From assembly GCF_000226095.1 (NCBI RefSeq), contig NC_016474.1:1674001-1738000 (forward strand): DNA of 64,000 bases. The letters run 5' to 3'. Of the stretch, positions 30,998-43,076 are shown piece by piece. The position numbers were made by a program, and so were the translations under genes. The DNA is from Thermothelomyces thermophilus ATCC 42464. Taxonomy: Eukaryota; Ascomycota; Sordariomycetes; Sordariales; Chaetomiaceae. The notes beneath the pieces are model-generated. The model saw nothing but the letters and a program-made list of their open reading frames with translations. It searched no databases and had not been told where the DNA came from. Position 1 is the stretch's first letter, and each line of letters starts with the position of its first letter.

Positions 30998-33232
30998 TCA
31001 CATGACAGTACATCCCGTCGTCCTCGCTCTCCTTCTTCTCCCCCCCCAAGCCGCGGCATCGTTCGCACCGGCGGCACCCATCCCACCATCCCCGCCTTCC
31101 TCGTCATGCGCCATCTGCGCCTCCCTCGCCCGTCGCCTCCTCCTCCAGCCCCCCGCACCGCCGGCCCCGGCCTCCTCGTTGGCCTGCATGAAATCTGCCC
31201 ACTTCCGCTCCAGCCGCCTGGCAGCCGGCCCGTCGCCCCTCAGCACCCTCTTGGTGTGCTCGTCGACCGTCATCTGCCAGCCGTGGAAGCATTTCAGAGT
31301 GATGATCTCGGCTGGGAGGAGGCGGTCCTTCTCGGGTACGGCGAATGCCGGACGACCGTGGTGACCGTCGCCAGGGACCACAGAATCAGAATCAAGGGTG
31401 TGGGTGCTAGTGACGGCGGCGCTGCTGGTGAGGACCTCTTCGTCTTTGCCGTCGTGGTCGTCGCGTACGACGGCGGCGGGCGGGCAGGGAGCCTCGGTGT
31501 TTCGGCTGAGGACCTCGCGCACGCCGGTCCAGGTGATGTTGGGGCAGTCATAGACGACCAGGCTGAGGCTGACCGTCGGGAGAGCACCTTTGCTGGCAGG
31601 GCGGGGGCAGCGTCTGCGGACCATGGCGGCGGCTTCGGCGAGGACGAGGTCGCTGACGCGGGTGTTGTCCATGTAGACGGATCGTAGGCGCGTGCAGGCA
31701 CGTATTACGGGGAGCATGCCGACGTCGCTGAGGTTCTCGCAATAGCTGACGCTGAGGTGCTGGAGCCGAGCCGTGCAGGGGCTCTTGGCGAGGTGTTGGG
31801 TTAGGAGGGAGTTGGTGAGCTGCGCAATATCTTCCAATTCGAGGTGGGTTAGGCGCGGCGCGGAAGCGAGAATCGGCTCGAGGGCGGCGTCGGTGAGGTT
31901 AGTGACGCCCGAGAGCTGGAGGCCCTCGAGGTTCGGGACGGCGTAACCGAGGGCCTTGACGCCAGCGTCGGTGAGACGCAGGCAGCGGGTGAGATCGAGG
32001 TGGCGGAGCTTGCGGGGCGGAACCATCGGGCGGCCGGTCAGGTAATCGGTTTCCGGATCGGAGCCGTGCATCATGATTTGCAGGGCCGTGTCGGTTAGGT
32101 CGTCGCAGCCGGCGAGGACGAGCCGCTCGAGATTGTTGGTGCGGAAGAGGGCCTCGGCAACGTCGGGGTTGTGGAACCCCTTGATCTCGCCCGCTCGAAG
32201 GTCCTTCAGTTTCGGACACGCTTCAACGACGAACTTGATCCCTCGGGCGTCCATGTGCTTGCACCACGAGACATTGAACGTCTCGAGCTGCGGGCAAGAG
32301 TTGGCCACAATCTTGCAGGTGGCATTGTTCACCGCGGGCAGGCCGGTGAGATTCAAGTGGGCCAGCTTCGCGTTGGCCTTCAACAGGCTATGCAGGGTTG
32401 AGCGCTTAAAGTTTCGGCATCCCTCCAGAGTGGCGTTGATGAGATTGCGGCACGCCTTTACCATCACCTCGGCCCGTTGGTAGTGTTCCATCTGGAGGCA
32501 GCCCCTGAGGTTGAGGTCCTTCACGAACGGCCCGGCCGAGACAATGATGTTTGCCAGCGACTCTGCGGGAATTTCCCTGTAGAACTCGGATGCGTCGAGG
32601 CACGTCCACAGTTGACCATCGAAGCACATCTGGTGAAACTCGCGGGAGACCCTGGAGATCCGAACGAGTTCCTTGGGCCTCAGGAACGAGAGGACATATA
32701 TCTTGAGCTCACGGGGCATGTCGGCCCAGAGGTTGAATGTGGTCGTCTTCTTCCTGACGTTTGGCGGCAGGGAAATTGTTGGCCGAGCGGGGGTAGCACA
32801 GCCGACTGGCCGAGCGGCAAGAACCGATTCCAATGCCTCCCGAGCTTCCTGACCGGGCCTCTCGGCGATGGGACTGGTTGGAATCGAGGTCTGGGCGCTA
32901 GAGCTTGCCGCGCCAGACGGCTGTGAAAAGTAGGAGCTGACACTCGGCTGGCCAAACGGGGAGGAGGTTGAAGCCAGGCTGGCGCATGAGAGCGTGCCGC
33001 TCAGGCTGTAGGGGCTGCTTGCGGACCGGGAGCGGCCGGAGCGGTTTAGAGAGGGCGACGACGACATGCGCTGCAGGCCGCGGAGCAGTCTATCCCGCTT
33101 CTTCAGCTGCGGCTCTGGTCGGTTTCCGACCCCCCCTTCGCCGGTCGGGGCACGGTCCGAGACCGTGGTGCTCGAGACCGTGGTGCTCGGGGGCGTTGCC
33201 GGCACATCATGGATCGATTCGGAGTCGGCCAT
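30998..33232 (-). CDS. F-box protein with leucine-rich repeats (SCF substrate receptor)
   Basis: A single exon encodes 744 residues from MADSESIHDV; an in-frame ATG at 33283 would add 17. A Ser-rich N-terminus precedes an F-box at about residues 167-213 (NLWADMPRELKIYVLSFL ... SRVSREFHQMCFDGQLW). Then come at least ten cysteine-containing leucine-rich repeats (about 220-545), for example LNLRGCLQMEHYQ, FNVSWCKHMDARGIKFV, LVLAGCDDLTDTALQIM and LDLTRCLRLTDAGVKAL. This AMN1/Grr1/Pof2-like arrangement is that of a substrate receptor of an SCF ubiquitin ligase; the F-box binds Skp1 and the repeats bind the target. The tail is Arg-rich with RRRRRAREAQ. The closest named relative I can suggest is fission-yeast Pof2, and the target is unknown. 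The lack of introns is unusual in this window. Confidence 0.85.
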   Translation of the reverse strand: MADSESIHDVPATPPSTTVSSTTVSDRAPTGEGGVGNRPEPQLKKRDRLLRGLQRMSSSPSLNRSGRSRSASSPYSLSGTLSCASLASTSSPFGQPSVSSYFSQPSGAASSSAQTSIPTSPIAERPGQEAREALESVLAARPVGCATPARPTISLPPNVRKKTTTFNLWADMPRELKIYVLSFLRPKELVRISRVSREFHQMCFDGQLWTCLDASEFYREIPAESLANIIVSAGPFVKDLNLRGCLQMEHYQRAEVMVKACRNLINATLEGCRNFKRSTLHSLLKANAKLAHLNLTGLPAVNNATCKIVANSCPQLETFNVSWCKHMDARGIKFVVEACPKLKDLRAGEIKGFHNPDVAEALFRTNNLERLVLAGCDDLTDTALQIMMHGSDPETDYLTGRPMVPPRKLRHLDLTRCLRLTDAGVKALGYAVPNLEGLQLSGVTNLTDAALEPILASAPRLTHLELEDIAQLTNSLLTQHLAKSPCTARLQHLSVSYCENLSDVGMLPVIRACTRLRSVYMDNTRVSDLVLAEAAAMVRRRCPRPASKGALPTVSLSLVVYDCPNITWTGVREVLSRNTEAPCPPAAVVRDDHDGKDEEVLTSSAAVTSTHTLDSDSVVPGDGHHGRPAFAVPEKDRLLPAEIITLKCFHGWQMTVDEHTKRVLRGDGPAARRLERKWADFMQANEEAGAGGAGGWRRRRRAREAQMAHDEEGGDGGMGAAGANDAAAWGGRRRRARTTGCTVM

Positions 33233-35826
33233 GGCGGCGACTAATCCGGGCAGCGGCACGGGGGTGATCGGCGTCAGGCACAAGAGAGGACGAAGACGAA
33301 GGTCCGGATTGTTTGCCAGATTGACTCGGCTTACCCAAAGGCAAGGACCGGTCTAGGCGGCGCAGGCGCGCGGAAAAGGAGGGTTGTCGGAAGTCCCTCC
33401 CACCTTTCCAATTGCGGATTGGGATTGGCGAGGGGCAGGTGGCGATGTCCAGTAGACCCAGTGTAAGATCAAGGGTGGGGGGTGTTTTAAGCTCAAACGG
33501 TGGGCGAAGAGGCACGGACAAGGAGAGCCCGGGGAAGTCTTGCGAAGAATACGAGCGATCCTCGACTTCGACTTGACGGGCCGGCACCAGCTTTCTCCTG
33601 GCTAGCACGGCTTTGTTAGCAGCGAACCATTGGGCGGGAGCGAAAGAGGCCCAAGGTGCTGACTCAAGTCGCCGGCACTTGCGGCTCGATACCTGCTGAG
33701 TGGATAATGTGTGAGCAAAGCGCGACACTGGTGGTGAGAGATACAATAATATCGGTACGGTATTGCGATTGAGGTCTGGGTTCCGGAACAGTTGGAAAGG
33801 GCGGCTTGAAGCCTTGCGGGTGATGAGACACCCTTCTCGGCGAGTTCTGGACAGACCAGAGAGACTTCCTCCAGACGTGTTTTAGAAAAGGACCAACACC
33901 TCGCTGAGCAGAAAACGATGTCAGACGGGGGGAACTAGTCACGCAAGTGAAATAGCAAACACGGCCGACACCAGGTAAGTTGAAAACTGGAACACAAGAG
34001 CACTCAGCTGTCTCGAAGGCGACGAGAGTATGGTTGGGAGGAAAAACCGTAACAAACAATTGGGTAAGTTATAAAAAGGCTAGATAAACCAGCACTGGCC
34101 ACTGGAGGAAGAGGGGGGGGAGGGCAGCTCGCAACCGCCCTTTGAGGAGAGAAGCCAACCAACGGGCCAGCTGTGTGTGCGCATTCCCAACACCGGCGTC
34201 CTATCTCCCACCTCGAACATGGGAATCATCCAACGTCTTCAAGCAAGGTAACGGTCGCATTGAGAAAGGGTTACCAAAATGAAAAATAAATTCAGAAATA
34301 AGGGAATAAAAACGAAGCAATTGTCAAGCCCACCTGAGACACAACAGTGGTGTTCCTGAGGGAGGGGCAGCGGGGGGAAAGCGAGTGATTTCGGCGCCTC
34401 GTTTTGGTTGCTAGCCTTCTTTGGCAAAAGGTTCAGCACGAGCGTGATACAGCCCCGTGGCACCGTTGGGGAAGGGAAGGGGGGTGTTCGTGACTTGGGC
34501 AGCTGGGCGTCGGATTGGCTCTGGTTCGTTGTCTGGGGGATCTGGAGACTCGGAAGGTGGTGGTGTGGTCCAGCCTTCTGAAGAGGTGGGGGCGTAACGC
34601 AACCGTTATCTTATCAGGCGCTATCTGGGGGCAGGGCGTCTCTGAATGCTCCAACAAGGCCGGGCTCGCCCACTGTGTAAACAATACGGGCGTAACAGAC
34701 ATTGGCAATATCCGCCAGGGTTTGACCGTCATCATCAACACGACACTTATGCGTGATGGATGGAGATAAGCTCTGCACAAGCGATTCAATGGGTCCGCGT
34801 ACGGATTACACACTCGCACCTCAAATGATGCACTAACATCGACACTTTTGCGTCTCGAGCCCGTCTTTCGCTCGAGTGCGTTCCTTCCCACCCCGCAGGC
34901 CCGCCATAGTTCCCCGCTGACCTCGGTGACTTGCGGGCAATCAGCGCGCGGCATGGCAAAAGTGTCGAGGCTGTCCTCTACAGTACGGAGTACGCTACAC
35001 CGAAGCATGTGAAACACACACAGTCTAGTGTGAGGTCTGATCGCAGGCGCAGGCGCAGGCGCTGCAGCCTTGTAATCCGTACACACATTACATACATACA
35101 TCCATACATTATCCATACGCACAGAAGAAGAACCCTGGTACCGGGGTGACTGACGACAGACTTACCAACGCTGTCCAAGGACGATCGCCGATGAGACCAC
35201 GGCAGAGCAGCCGCCGGACCGGCGAGCTGGTACGGATCATACATACGTCGCTAAGAAGACACGCAGTTCCTCACAACCGTCATCACCGTTGCCTCTTTGC
35301 ATGGTGGACGTTTCGTTTGTCCAATGAAAGCATAAACGCCAGGCTTTGCAAGTTTACACCGCTGGAACAGACGGGAAGAGAAGCTAGCGAAACACTCCTA
35401 CTAAACGAGTGGGAAATTTACGCCACTATCGGGGCCGCTCTTCATGACGAGACTGCCTGCTTTGTGTTGTAGCCATGTGCGTAACAAACTCCACTGCTAT
35501 CCTGACAACTCGCCGAAGAGCGCCGTCCACCCCGGCGGAGCCGAGCTGCTCTGAAATTTGGGTCCATGCATCGGTGAGTGCTGTAATCGTGCAGGTAACG
35601 AGAAGTCTTCCACAGACGTGTCCTCGTAGTACATACGTACCGCATTGCTCTCAGGCACCGTCAGAAGATGGATTCTCTAATTCTCTCTTCTCGCCCCACC
35701 CCAACCCCCAGCTCGCGCGCTTGATATATTGGAACTCGGACAATCACGAGGCAATCGATTACATTTCAGACTTACTGGTCTCCGATTACCTTCAAAGACT
35801 GTTGATAATCACGCTGTAGCTCCAGC

Positions 35827-35858
<32 letters not shown>

Positions 35859-35951
35859 GGCGGGACCGGCAACAACCGCTTCGACTCCGTCCCATCCGGT
35901 AAGTAGCGGCGCATCACGGCCGGTGCGGGAATATATGTGGGCAATCTGCGT

Positions 35952-35989
<38 letters not shown>
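33233..35989. other. Intergenic, no supported gene
   Basis: The first kilobase is the F-box gene promoter and leader. Beyond it, open frames such as 35122-34433 (minus) have no domain and cover dispersed repeats. Short TACGGAGTAC-type and TACATACA motifs sit at about 34797, 34983 and 35070-35120. Confidence 0.4.
35954..35988. repeat. Poly-A run of 35 bases
   Basis: An uninterrupted A35 on the plus strand just beyond the end of the degraded F-box-family gene. It lies on the antisense side of that gene, so it is not its retrocopied poly-A tail. Confidence 0.95.
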
Positions 35990-35991
<2 letters not shown>

Positions 35992-36890
35992 GTGTAAGAC
36001 GCGCGGCTCAGACGTGGCCCGGTCCGGGTCGTCCAGGAAGCGGTTGTGGCCACTATCGGCCCCCCGCACGTCGAAGCGGACGAACCACACCGTATACGGG
36101 CGCCGGAGAGAGAGGTGGTCAGGCAAGCCGACTTCAGCGCCGGCATCTGCGCCACGGCGCGGGCGAAGGCCTCCAGCAGGGTCACCACAACCAAGCTCGT
36201 CGTCCGGCACGATGCGGAAGTAGTTCCCACAGGACCTACCTCCCCCTTTTCCGCGAGCCGCATGCGCCGGTCGAGCTGCGAGCGCCGCCTGCGTGTCTTC
36301 CTTCCGACCCGTAGCCCGGCGGCATGTGCCCGACCGTGTCGGCGGGCAGGGGTTCGTCGCTGGACGGCACGTTGTATGTACCGGTCGCCTGGCTCGGCGC
36401 GGAAGTACATACCACCGCCCGGACGGGCTGCCCAGGTCGAAGTCCACCTTCAGGTTGGCGAGGGAGGACCAGAAGGGCTCGCGCGGGGGGCTGGCTCCGT
36501 TCCGGCGTAGGGCCAGAAGAAGGACGGATCGACCGGGCCGGTCACCGGTATGAGAGCGTCTCGAGGTTGTTTCCGACCACTTGGTGGAAGAAGCCAAATG
36601 GAGAGGTCGGAGCCCCAGCCGGAAAGAAAATGTCAAACAAGCCGGTGACGGTCTTGATTGGACTCATAGCGGCCACAATCGGCATCGCTATGCGCCGGGA
36701 GCACAACAACGTCCAACCCGAGGCTCTTCAACAAGCTTCGGCGGCGTGGCTGGGATGGGATGCCGAGAAGACGGACGCGAACTCTCGTCGAGCTCGATGC
36801 TCTTGATGCGCACGGCGCGGAAGACCAAGGGCTCGACGGCAAACTGCCATTTTCGCGAGAGGGTAGCAATGGCCGGTCGCGCGAGCCGTC
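35990..36890 (-). pseudogene. Frameshifted remnant of a fungal F-box-family protein gene
   Basis: Reading the minus strand from 36890 downward, one protein-like sequence continues only if the frame changes repeatedly. The pieces in order are RKWQFAVEPLVFRAVRIKS (about 36870-36790), FASVFSASHP, LLKSLGLDVVVLPAH with CGRYESNQDR (to about 36650), VTGPVDPSFFWPYAGTEPAP (about 36550-36490), WSSLANLKVDFDLGSPSGRW (about 36475-36410), YFRAEPGDRYIQ, EKGEVGPVG, NYFRIVPDDEL, LLEAFARAVAQMPALKSA, and YTVWFVRFDVRGADSGHNRF (to about 36010). These match the order in a common class of fungal F-box-like proteins that end in a domain of unknown function. At least six indels are needed, so the gene is dead unless the assembly is poor here. 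The N-terminal F-box is mostly lost. Borders are approximate. Confidence 0.7.
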
Positions 36891-39031
36891 TGTTTCGCGT
36901 TGGCGCCATCACCATCGCCGCTCCGTTTCGGGAGGTACGAGGCAATGTGCAATGTGGGCAATGACCAATGGCAGGCCGTCCATGAGCGAGCAATGCTCTT
37001 CCTGATGTGCAGTTTCGCACGTGTCGCTGGGGAGGGAGGGGAAAGGGGGGAAGGGGCCGCAAGAGAAGCGAGGCAGTTGATTGCACCGGCTTCGCCGCCA
37101 GCCAGCCTAACTATGTACAAGAGACCCTTGGGGTGATCAGAACTGGTGGCTGTGTCGCCTGACTGTCATCCAAACGTGACCGTGGTCGGCAGTGTTTCGC
37201 ACACGCTGCCGTGTTTTGGGCGGCGTGTTTTACGGGTTATTCTTCTTGTGACTTAGAACTCGGGTGGGGAAAGTGCTGTGAATGGAATTACCACGGGCAA
37301 TTAGTTACCACATAACGCTGGCTATGTGCCAATCAGAGCAAGTGACCCTGTATTGTGCGCGGGATGTGTTGTCTAGAAAACATCCCAACTATTCGGAATT
37401 GCTCTGTATGCAAGGTAATTAGTATGTAATCCGTACACAGGATCACGTTATATTAACGTATCGATACATATAATGTCGAAAGAGGTAATCCGTATCCGTA
37501 CTCCGTTCTCCGTAATGGAAGATATGACTACAGCTGGTGCTCCGTCATAACTGCGATACATAACTACACCTGGTATGGATCTACATGCCCTCGGATTCGC
37601 ATCGTGGTCAAGGCCAAAACACATTACGCTGCAGGCCGCCCCAAACGGGCTTTGGTGTTGAAAACGGTCGTGCCTCGGAGCATTCCCGGAATTGGCGTCA
37701 GACATGAGGTAAGCTAAGGGCAAAGATCATCCAGGCTGGGTGAAGACCGTTTCCCGGATGGGACCCTGAGGCATCCGTACCTTCCTAGATAACGATAACT
37801 CGCGGTGGTGGTGTATTAGCGAAGGGGAGGGGAAAGGGGGGGGTTTGTTCAAAAGTTCGAAAGGTATGGAAAAGGAGCAGGCTCCCAACCAGACGCGAGT
37901 ATGGGATTTGACGTCTTCCACATGGCCCTACACGGTAGAGCGGTCCTCTCTTTGAGATGAATCCGGCGGTTCGGGCCATTCAAGGTTCAAGTAGATCCCG
38001 AGCGTAACAGGGAAGGTAGCAGTGTTGCTTTCAGGAAATTTGAAATGTTGTCTTGACCGAGAATGTAAGGTACTTAACACACTACGAGAACAAGGCAACA
38101 AGTTGTTCGTGCCTTGGTCTTGCCATCTTCGACTCAGAACCTTAAAAGGTTGAAGAACCGGATGAGCACTGTGTGCTCCACTGGCATCTTCTGCATCGTC
38201 ATCGTTACAACACTCCACTGGCTGCAGGATTGAGCAGTCCACACAGCAAAATCCACACAGCAATGCCTTTGGAGACACCTTCAGAATTGGACAGCTTAGC
38301 TGATCTACTAGCAAGTGCTTGGTTATCTCGATGAGAGATCAATACCACCAAACAATAAATACATGTGTTATCCATAGACGCGGACAGCTGATAGCTTACT
38401 CACATCCCTGAACGGGCACACCTGAGCCCCCATGCAATCAGTAGGAGGCGTGGCCTGTTGCAGCAGGTACTGTAGTATGCGGCATGCACATGCCTGATGC
38501 TTTGTATTGTAACTTTGTATTGTAACAATGATACCACTTTCTGAACCCAGGTCAAGCCCTGCGACGGGTGAAATCAGGAGCTCCGGACGTTATCAACCGT
38601 TCTAGCCTGATGTATTACGATACGTCGGTCCTTAACACTCCATCGGCCAGATGCTCTCAGAATCGGACGAACGCCGCTGCTGTCCAGCTTCAGATTCCAG
38701 TATATTGTTCGAAACATGTGTCGGGAATAGGAAGTTTATTGTAATGTATGTACATACAGTATGTACATACTATACTGAAGCCTTGCAGCCCGAGCAGAGA
38801 CACGCCCGTGAGACGGGGTTTTAAATCCGGCGCTGCGCCGTGGCTTGGTCTTTCAGTTAACTAAGCGGCAGCGCGGCTCGAGAACCCCACCAACCATTTT
38901 CTCCATCGATCAACGACTTGACCACCATCTAGCTACATATTCCCTCCCTTTCCCCTCATTTGCCCCGTGAAAAATCGCCCTCTTTTCCTCTTCGTTATTC
39001 ATAGCTCCGGGATCAGACTGTTTGCTTAATT
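36891..39031. other. Intergenic, promoter of the PAS kinase gene at its right end
   Basis: No gene is supported. The stretch contains GTAATCCGTA-type motifs (37426-37438, 37485-37518) and a double GTATGTACATAC repeat at 38745-38771. From 38880 to 39020 the plus strand becomes rich in C and T, as expected for a promoter and leader. Confidence 0.45.
38745..38771. repeat. Double GTATGTACATAC palindromic repeat
   Basis: Two copies of the self-complementary 12-mer GTATGTACATAC stand one base apart. Each copy is a perfect palindrome and the pair could form a cruciform. It lies about 260 bases upstream of the PAS kinase start. Confidence 0.85.
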
Positions 39032-42000
39032 ATGCCAGGGATATGTGGCGGAAATCCAGATCATGGTGAGTCGAGTGCCTTGCGCCGCTGCCAATCATGC
39101 AGCCCTGGGCGGCGCATCCAGAAATCCAGAAGCCAATATATTATCGTTCCGCGTGAGTACGTTAGTCAGGCTCGAGCTGACCTTGAGGCGCACCACTTTC
39201 CCATGGCAGGCGGAGACACCCAACACGGCGCTGAGGCCCCCGGCCGCGAGAGGCTCGCGCCGACTTTGCAAATACCCAAGAACAGGAGCACCGGGAACCT
39301 CGGGACGGTGGCCGATGACGACAGGGCTGGAAGGCCTCGCATCCGCTTCTCGTTCGATGCCGGTGCCGCCGCGGTAGAGCACGAAACAATGACAAGGTCA
39401 GATCGAAGGGGAGAGAGGGGTGGGCTTAGCTTGTTCGCGGAGCCAAATCTGTTTCTGTGCGGACCGGGCAGACTGCAGATCCCCTTCCGCGCCGACTTAT
39501 CGCCAGTGCTGACACACGCCGTCTGCTTAGAAGCTCGATCGTAACGGACCATGACCTGGGCCTGGGCATGTCCGGGCTCCGGCGCATACGTCAACAGCCC
39601 AATGCGTTGCGGACGCCCACCATGCCGCTCGCGGGCAATCGGACGCCCTCCCTCGGCGATTCGGCAAGGTCCGCCTCCACGAGCGTCTCCCTCGACCACT
39701 CCGTGTCGCTTTCTTCATACCCGGCCTCTCCCACGTTTGCCGATGATCTCTCCCGCTTTCCGTCAGAATCACTGCATTCCTTCTCCTTCGCCCATCAGTC
39801 CGAAGACTTGATCCACAGCCGTCAAAACGTCCTTAAGCGGTCCATGGAGTTTATGAGGGACCGGATGGCGTGGTCGGCCTCGTTGAACGCCGGGATAGCG
39901 AGTGCTCAAGCACGCGCGACGGGTGATGTGGCAGCCCAGACCATGCTGGATCTGCTGTCACGAGCCCATCTAGTCGGCGCTGGGAACCTTCCCAACACGG
40001 ACCCTAACCTCCTCACCGGGCCATTAACGGGGCCGGCAACGACCTCGAATGCAAACGTATTTGAGAAAGGCTTTGCTCCGAGGACGTCGAGCCCCGAGCC
40101 CATTGACAAGACGCCCCTCGTCTCTCCGGCCTCTTCGGCGCCGCCGCCTGCGGTCGTCAAGGACCAGGGTCCTCAGCGGGATGCTTCCGCTCCTGCTGCT
40201 GCGGACTCTCAGCCCAACCCACCACCGGGCGAGAACCAGGGTTCCGAGAGCTCGTCGAGGACGCCCACGAATGAAAGCGGCACGAGTGGTACGACGGCAA
40301 AGAGTTCCCCGCCGCCTTCGAGACGCCCTAGCGTGCTGAAACGGACCATGACCGACACAGATACTGCCCAGGTATCGGTTCAGCAGAAACTCATGGATGT
40401 AATGGCGCAGCCGTATCATGCGGCCGAGCCCCTGCCGCAGCCTCAGCACAGGTCATCGCTGCCCTTTTCCCCTGCGATGAATCCGCCGCCGTCCGCCGTC
40501 TCTACCCTACACAACCACCCATTAAGGGTCGCGCCCGCTGCACAAGCAATCTTCACCACCACGTCAAAACCGCCATGGACCATTGTTACCGCCAACGATC
40601 TTGCTTGCTTGCTGTTCGGCGTCACAGCCGCCGAGATCAGGAAGATGGGGATTCTGGAGGTCGTCCAGGAGGAACGGAGGGCCTGGCTGGTTGGCAAGTT
40701 GCAGAAAGGGGCTGGAGAGGATGTAGGGGATGTCTCTGAGCCCGAAATTGCCCAACCAAACCCCGCCGTGCAGACGTCCAAGCTGCTTGGAGGGCGCTCC
40801 GGCGGGATTACGGCAAAACTCCTGAGCAAGCCAAATTCGAGGTCGCAGACGCCCAAGACTGGTAGGCGACCCGCGACCATTCACAACGGCGACCCGAGGC
40901 CACCGAAGCCAGGACAGGGTCACCGCCAGAACAGCAAGTCCAGGGGCGTGCTTCTCTGTGGAGATGTTGTCCCAATCCAGGTGAGTACAGCGGCAAGATA
41001 CAGGAACATGAGTGCATGGGCTGATAGTTGAGTCAGAAACGCAACGGCGCTACCGGTTCTGCCAGTTTTTGGGTCATTGAGAAGAAGGCTGGCCTGATCT
41101 GGGTTGTGGAAGAGATCCACGAGGACGTCGCATACGTCGACGTCGACGAAGATGGCCTGGTTCTGAAGTTGTCCGGTGCTCTGGGCCCCATTTGGGGCAA
41201 TGAGAACCTGCAGCCAGGTCAGGATATCGGATTGCTCATCCCTCGCATTTCGCGGCAGGGCATCGACCCGCGGTTCGGCGAACTCGACTATCGGGAGATT
41301 GCCAGGAAAAAGTACTACACTTGCCGCACTAGCCAGGGAGTCAACATCCCGGCAACGATAGAACAGGTCAAGGGCTCCACACAGCTCCGCGTGTCCAGCT
41401 TTCCGCACATCGCCGGTATTGTCGTCGTATGTCCTGAAAAGCTCACCATCAAGAGCACGAATTCCGTCTTCTGTGGGGCGCTCTTTGGCTACGAGAAGCC
41501 AGACGGTATGTCGATCAACCATCTAGTGCCCAACTTTGACAAGATACTCCGCATCCTCACCGAACGGGACGGCGTCCACCTCGTCGATGGTATTGTGGTT
41601 CCCGAGCACTCGTTCCGGAAAGCCTCTGCGTATCTAGCCCTAGAGGAGGGGCGGCCGGACGCTGCTGCGGGGTTCTTACGGCCCGAGAGCCTCCCAGCGC
41701 GGCACCGGGACGGCTCCCAGCTCAGGATCGACATACAAATGCGAGTTGTAACGAGCGAGAAGCAAGTGACAACGCACAACGATGCTGTTTCGGAGAACAG
41801 CGATGGCGAGTCGTCAGCCGGCGAGGGCTCGGATAAGTTTGTCGTGTCGCAAACGGAGATGGTCTACGCCCTGTGGATCACGTATTCGAGGCACCTCCAC
41901 GCTTCGCGGACAAGCAAGGGCGTGCCATCACCACAGCAGCCTTCTGGAACGGCCACACCACTGTACCAACCATCTCCAGGCCAAACACCGGCCCACACGC

Positions 42001-43076
42001 CGCTGGAGATGGTATCCGATTCAGAGGAGTCGCAGAAGGGGGAGCCAGAGCCAAGGCCGCCCTCGCTGGCTCGGCAGTTGAAAGAGGCTGCCGCCACAGC
42101 GGCGGGCAAGTTAACAGGCTCGCAGAAGGCATCCGAATCTCAGCCACCTCAGCCGGCCACCCCGGCGAAGCCGGCAGAGCCACCCCACAAGAAGACCATA
42201 GACGACTTTATCATCCTCGAAGACATGGGCCAGGGCGCCTACGGCCAAGTCAAATTGGCGCGGTACCGCAGCACCGGCAAGACGTGCGTCCTCAAGTATG
42301 TCACGAAACGCCGCATTCTCGTGGACACATGGACGCGCGACCGTAGGCTGGGCACCGTCCCTCTCGAGATCCACGTACTGGACTATCTGCGGCGCGACGG
42401 GCTGCGACACCCCAACATCGTGGAGATGGAAGACTTCTTTGAGGACAGCGTCAACTACTACATCGAGATGGCACCTCATGGCCTCCCCGGGATGGACCTA
42501 TTCGATTATATCGAGCTGCGCACCAATATGGAGGAGCAAGAGTGCCGCAGCATCTTCGTGCAGGTCGCACGCGCCGTCCACCACCTGCACACCAAGGCGC
42601 TGGTTGTACACCGCGACATCAAGGACGAGAACGTCATCCTGGACGGCGAGGGCCGCATCAAGCTGATCGATTTCGGGAGCGCAGCATACATCAAGAGCGG
42701 TCCCTTTGATGTCTTTGTGGGCACCATTGGTGAGTCTTCTCTTTACTTTCCCTGCACCTCTATCTCTACACAATGGTTGGCACAACTAACATGCCCAACA
42801 GATTACGCGGCCCCCGAGGTCCTTGCCGGTAAGCCCTACGGCGGCGAAGAGCAGGATGTCTGGGCCCTTGGTATCCTGCTCTATACCATCATCTACAAGG
42901 AGAACCCCTTCTACAGTATCGACGAGATCATGGACCGCGATTTGCGTGTGCCCTACACCATCAGCGACGAGAGCATCGATCTGATCCGCAAGATGTTGAA
43001 TCGGGACGTCCAGGAGCGCTACACGATCGACCAGGTCCTGGCACATCCTTGGTGTCGGGTGGAGACGGCGGTATGA
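39032..43076 (+). CDS. PSK1: PAS-domain nutrient-sensing protein kinase (PAS kinase)
   Basis: Modelled exons are 39032-39065, 39210-39396, 39531-40980, 41037-42729 and 42802-43076, giving 1,212 residues in consistent phase. The last three are secure; the first two are less so, and a start at 39568 (MSGLRRIRQQ) is the alternative. A disordered N-terminal third leads to a PAS region (about 410-600, including WTIVTANDLACLLFGVT and GLIWVVEEIHEDVAYVDV). The kinase domain (about 945-1210) has the glycine loop GQGAYGQV, Lys977, catalytic HRDIKDEN with Asp1084, and DFG with Asp1102, so it should be active. It ends HPWCRVETAV. Yeast Psk1/Psk2 phosphorylate UDP-glucose pyrophosphorylase, glycogen synthase and translation factors to redirect glucose between storage and wall synthesis. 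Cytosolic action is inferred. The 144-base first intron is a multiple of three without a stop. Confidence 0.88.

Noticed and set aside
35954-36000. Poly-A tail of a retrotransposed copy
   Set aside because: The A35 is on the plus strand while the adjacent pseudogene reads on the minus strand, so orientation is wrong for its mRNA tail.
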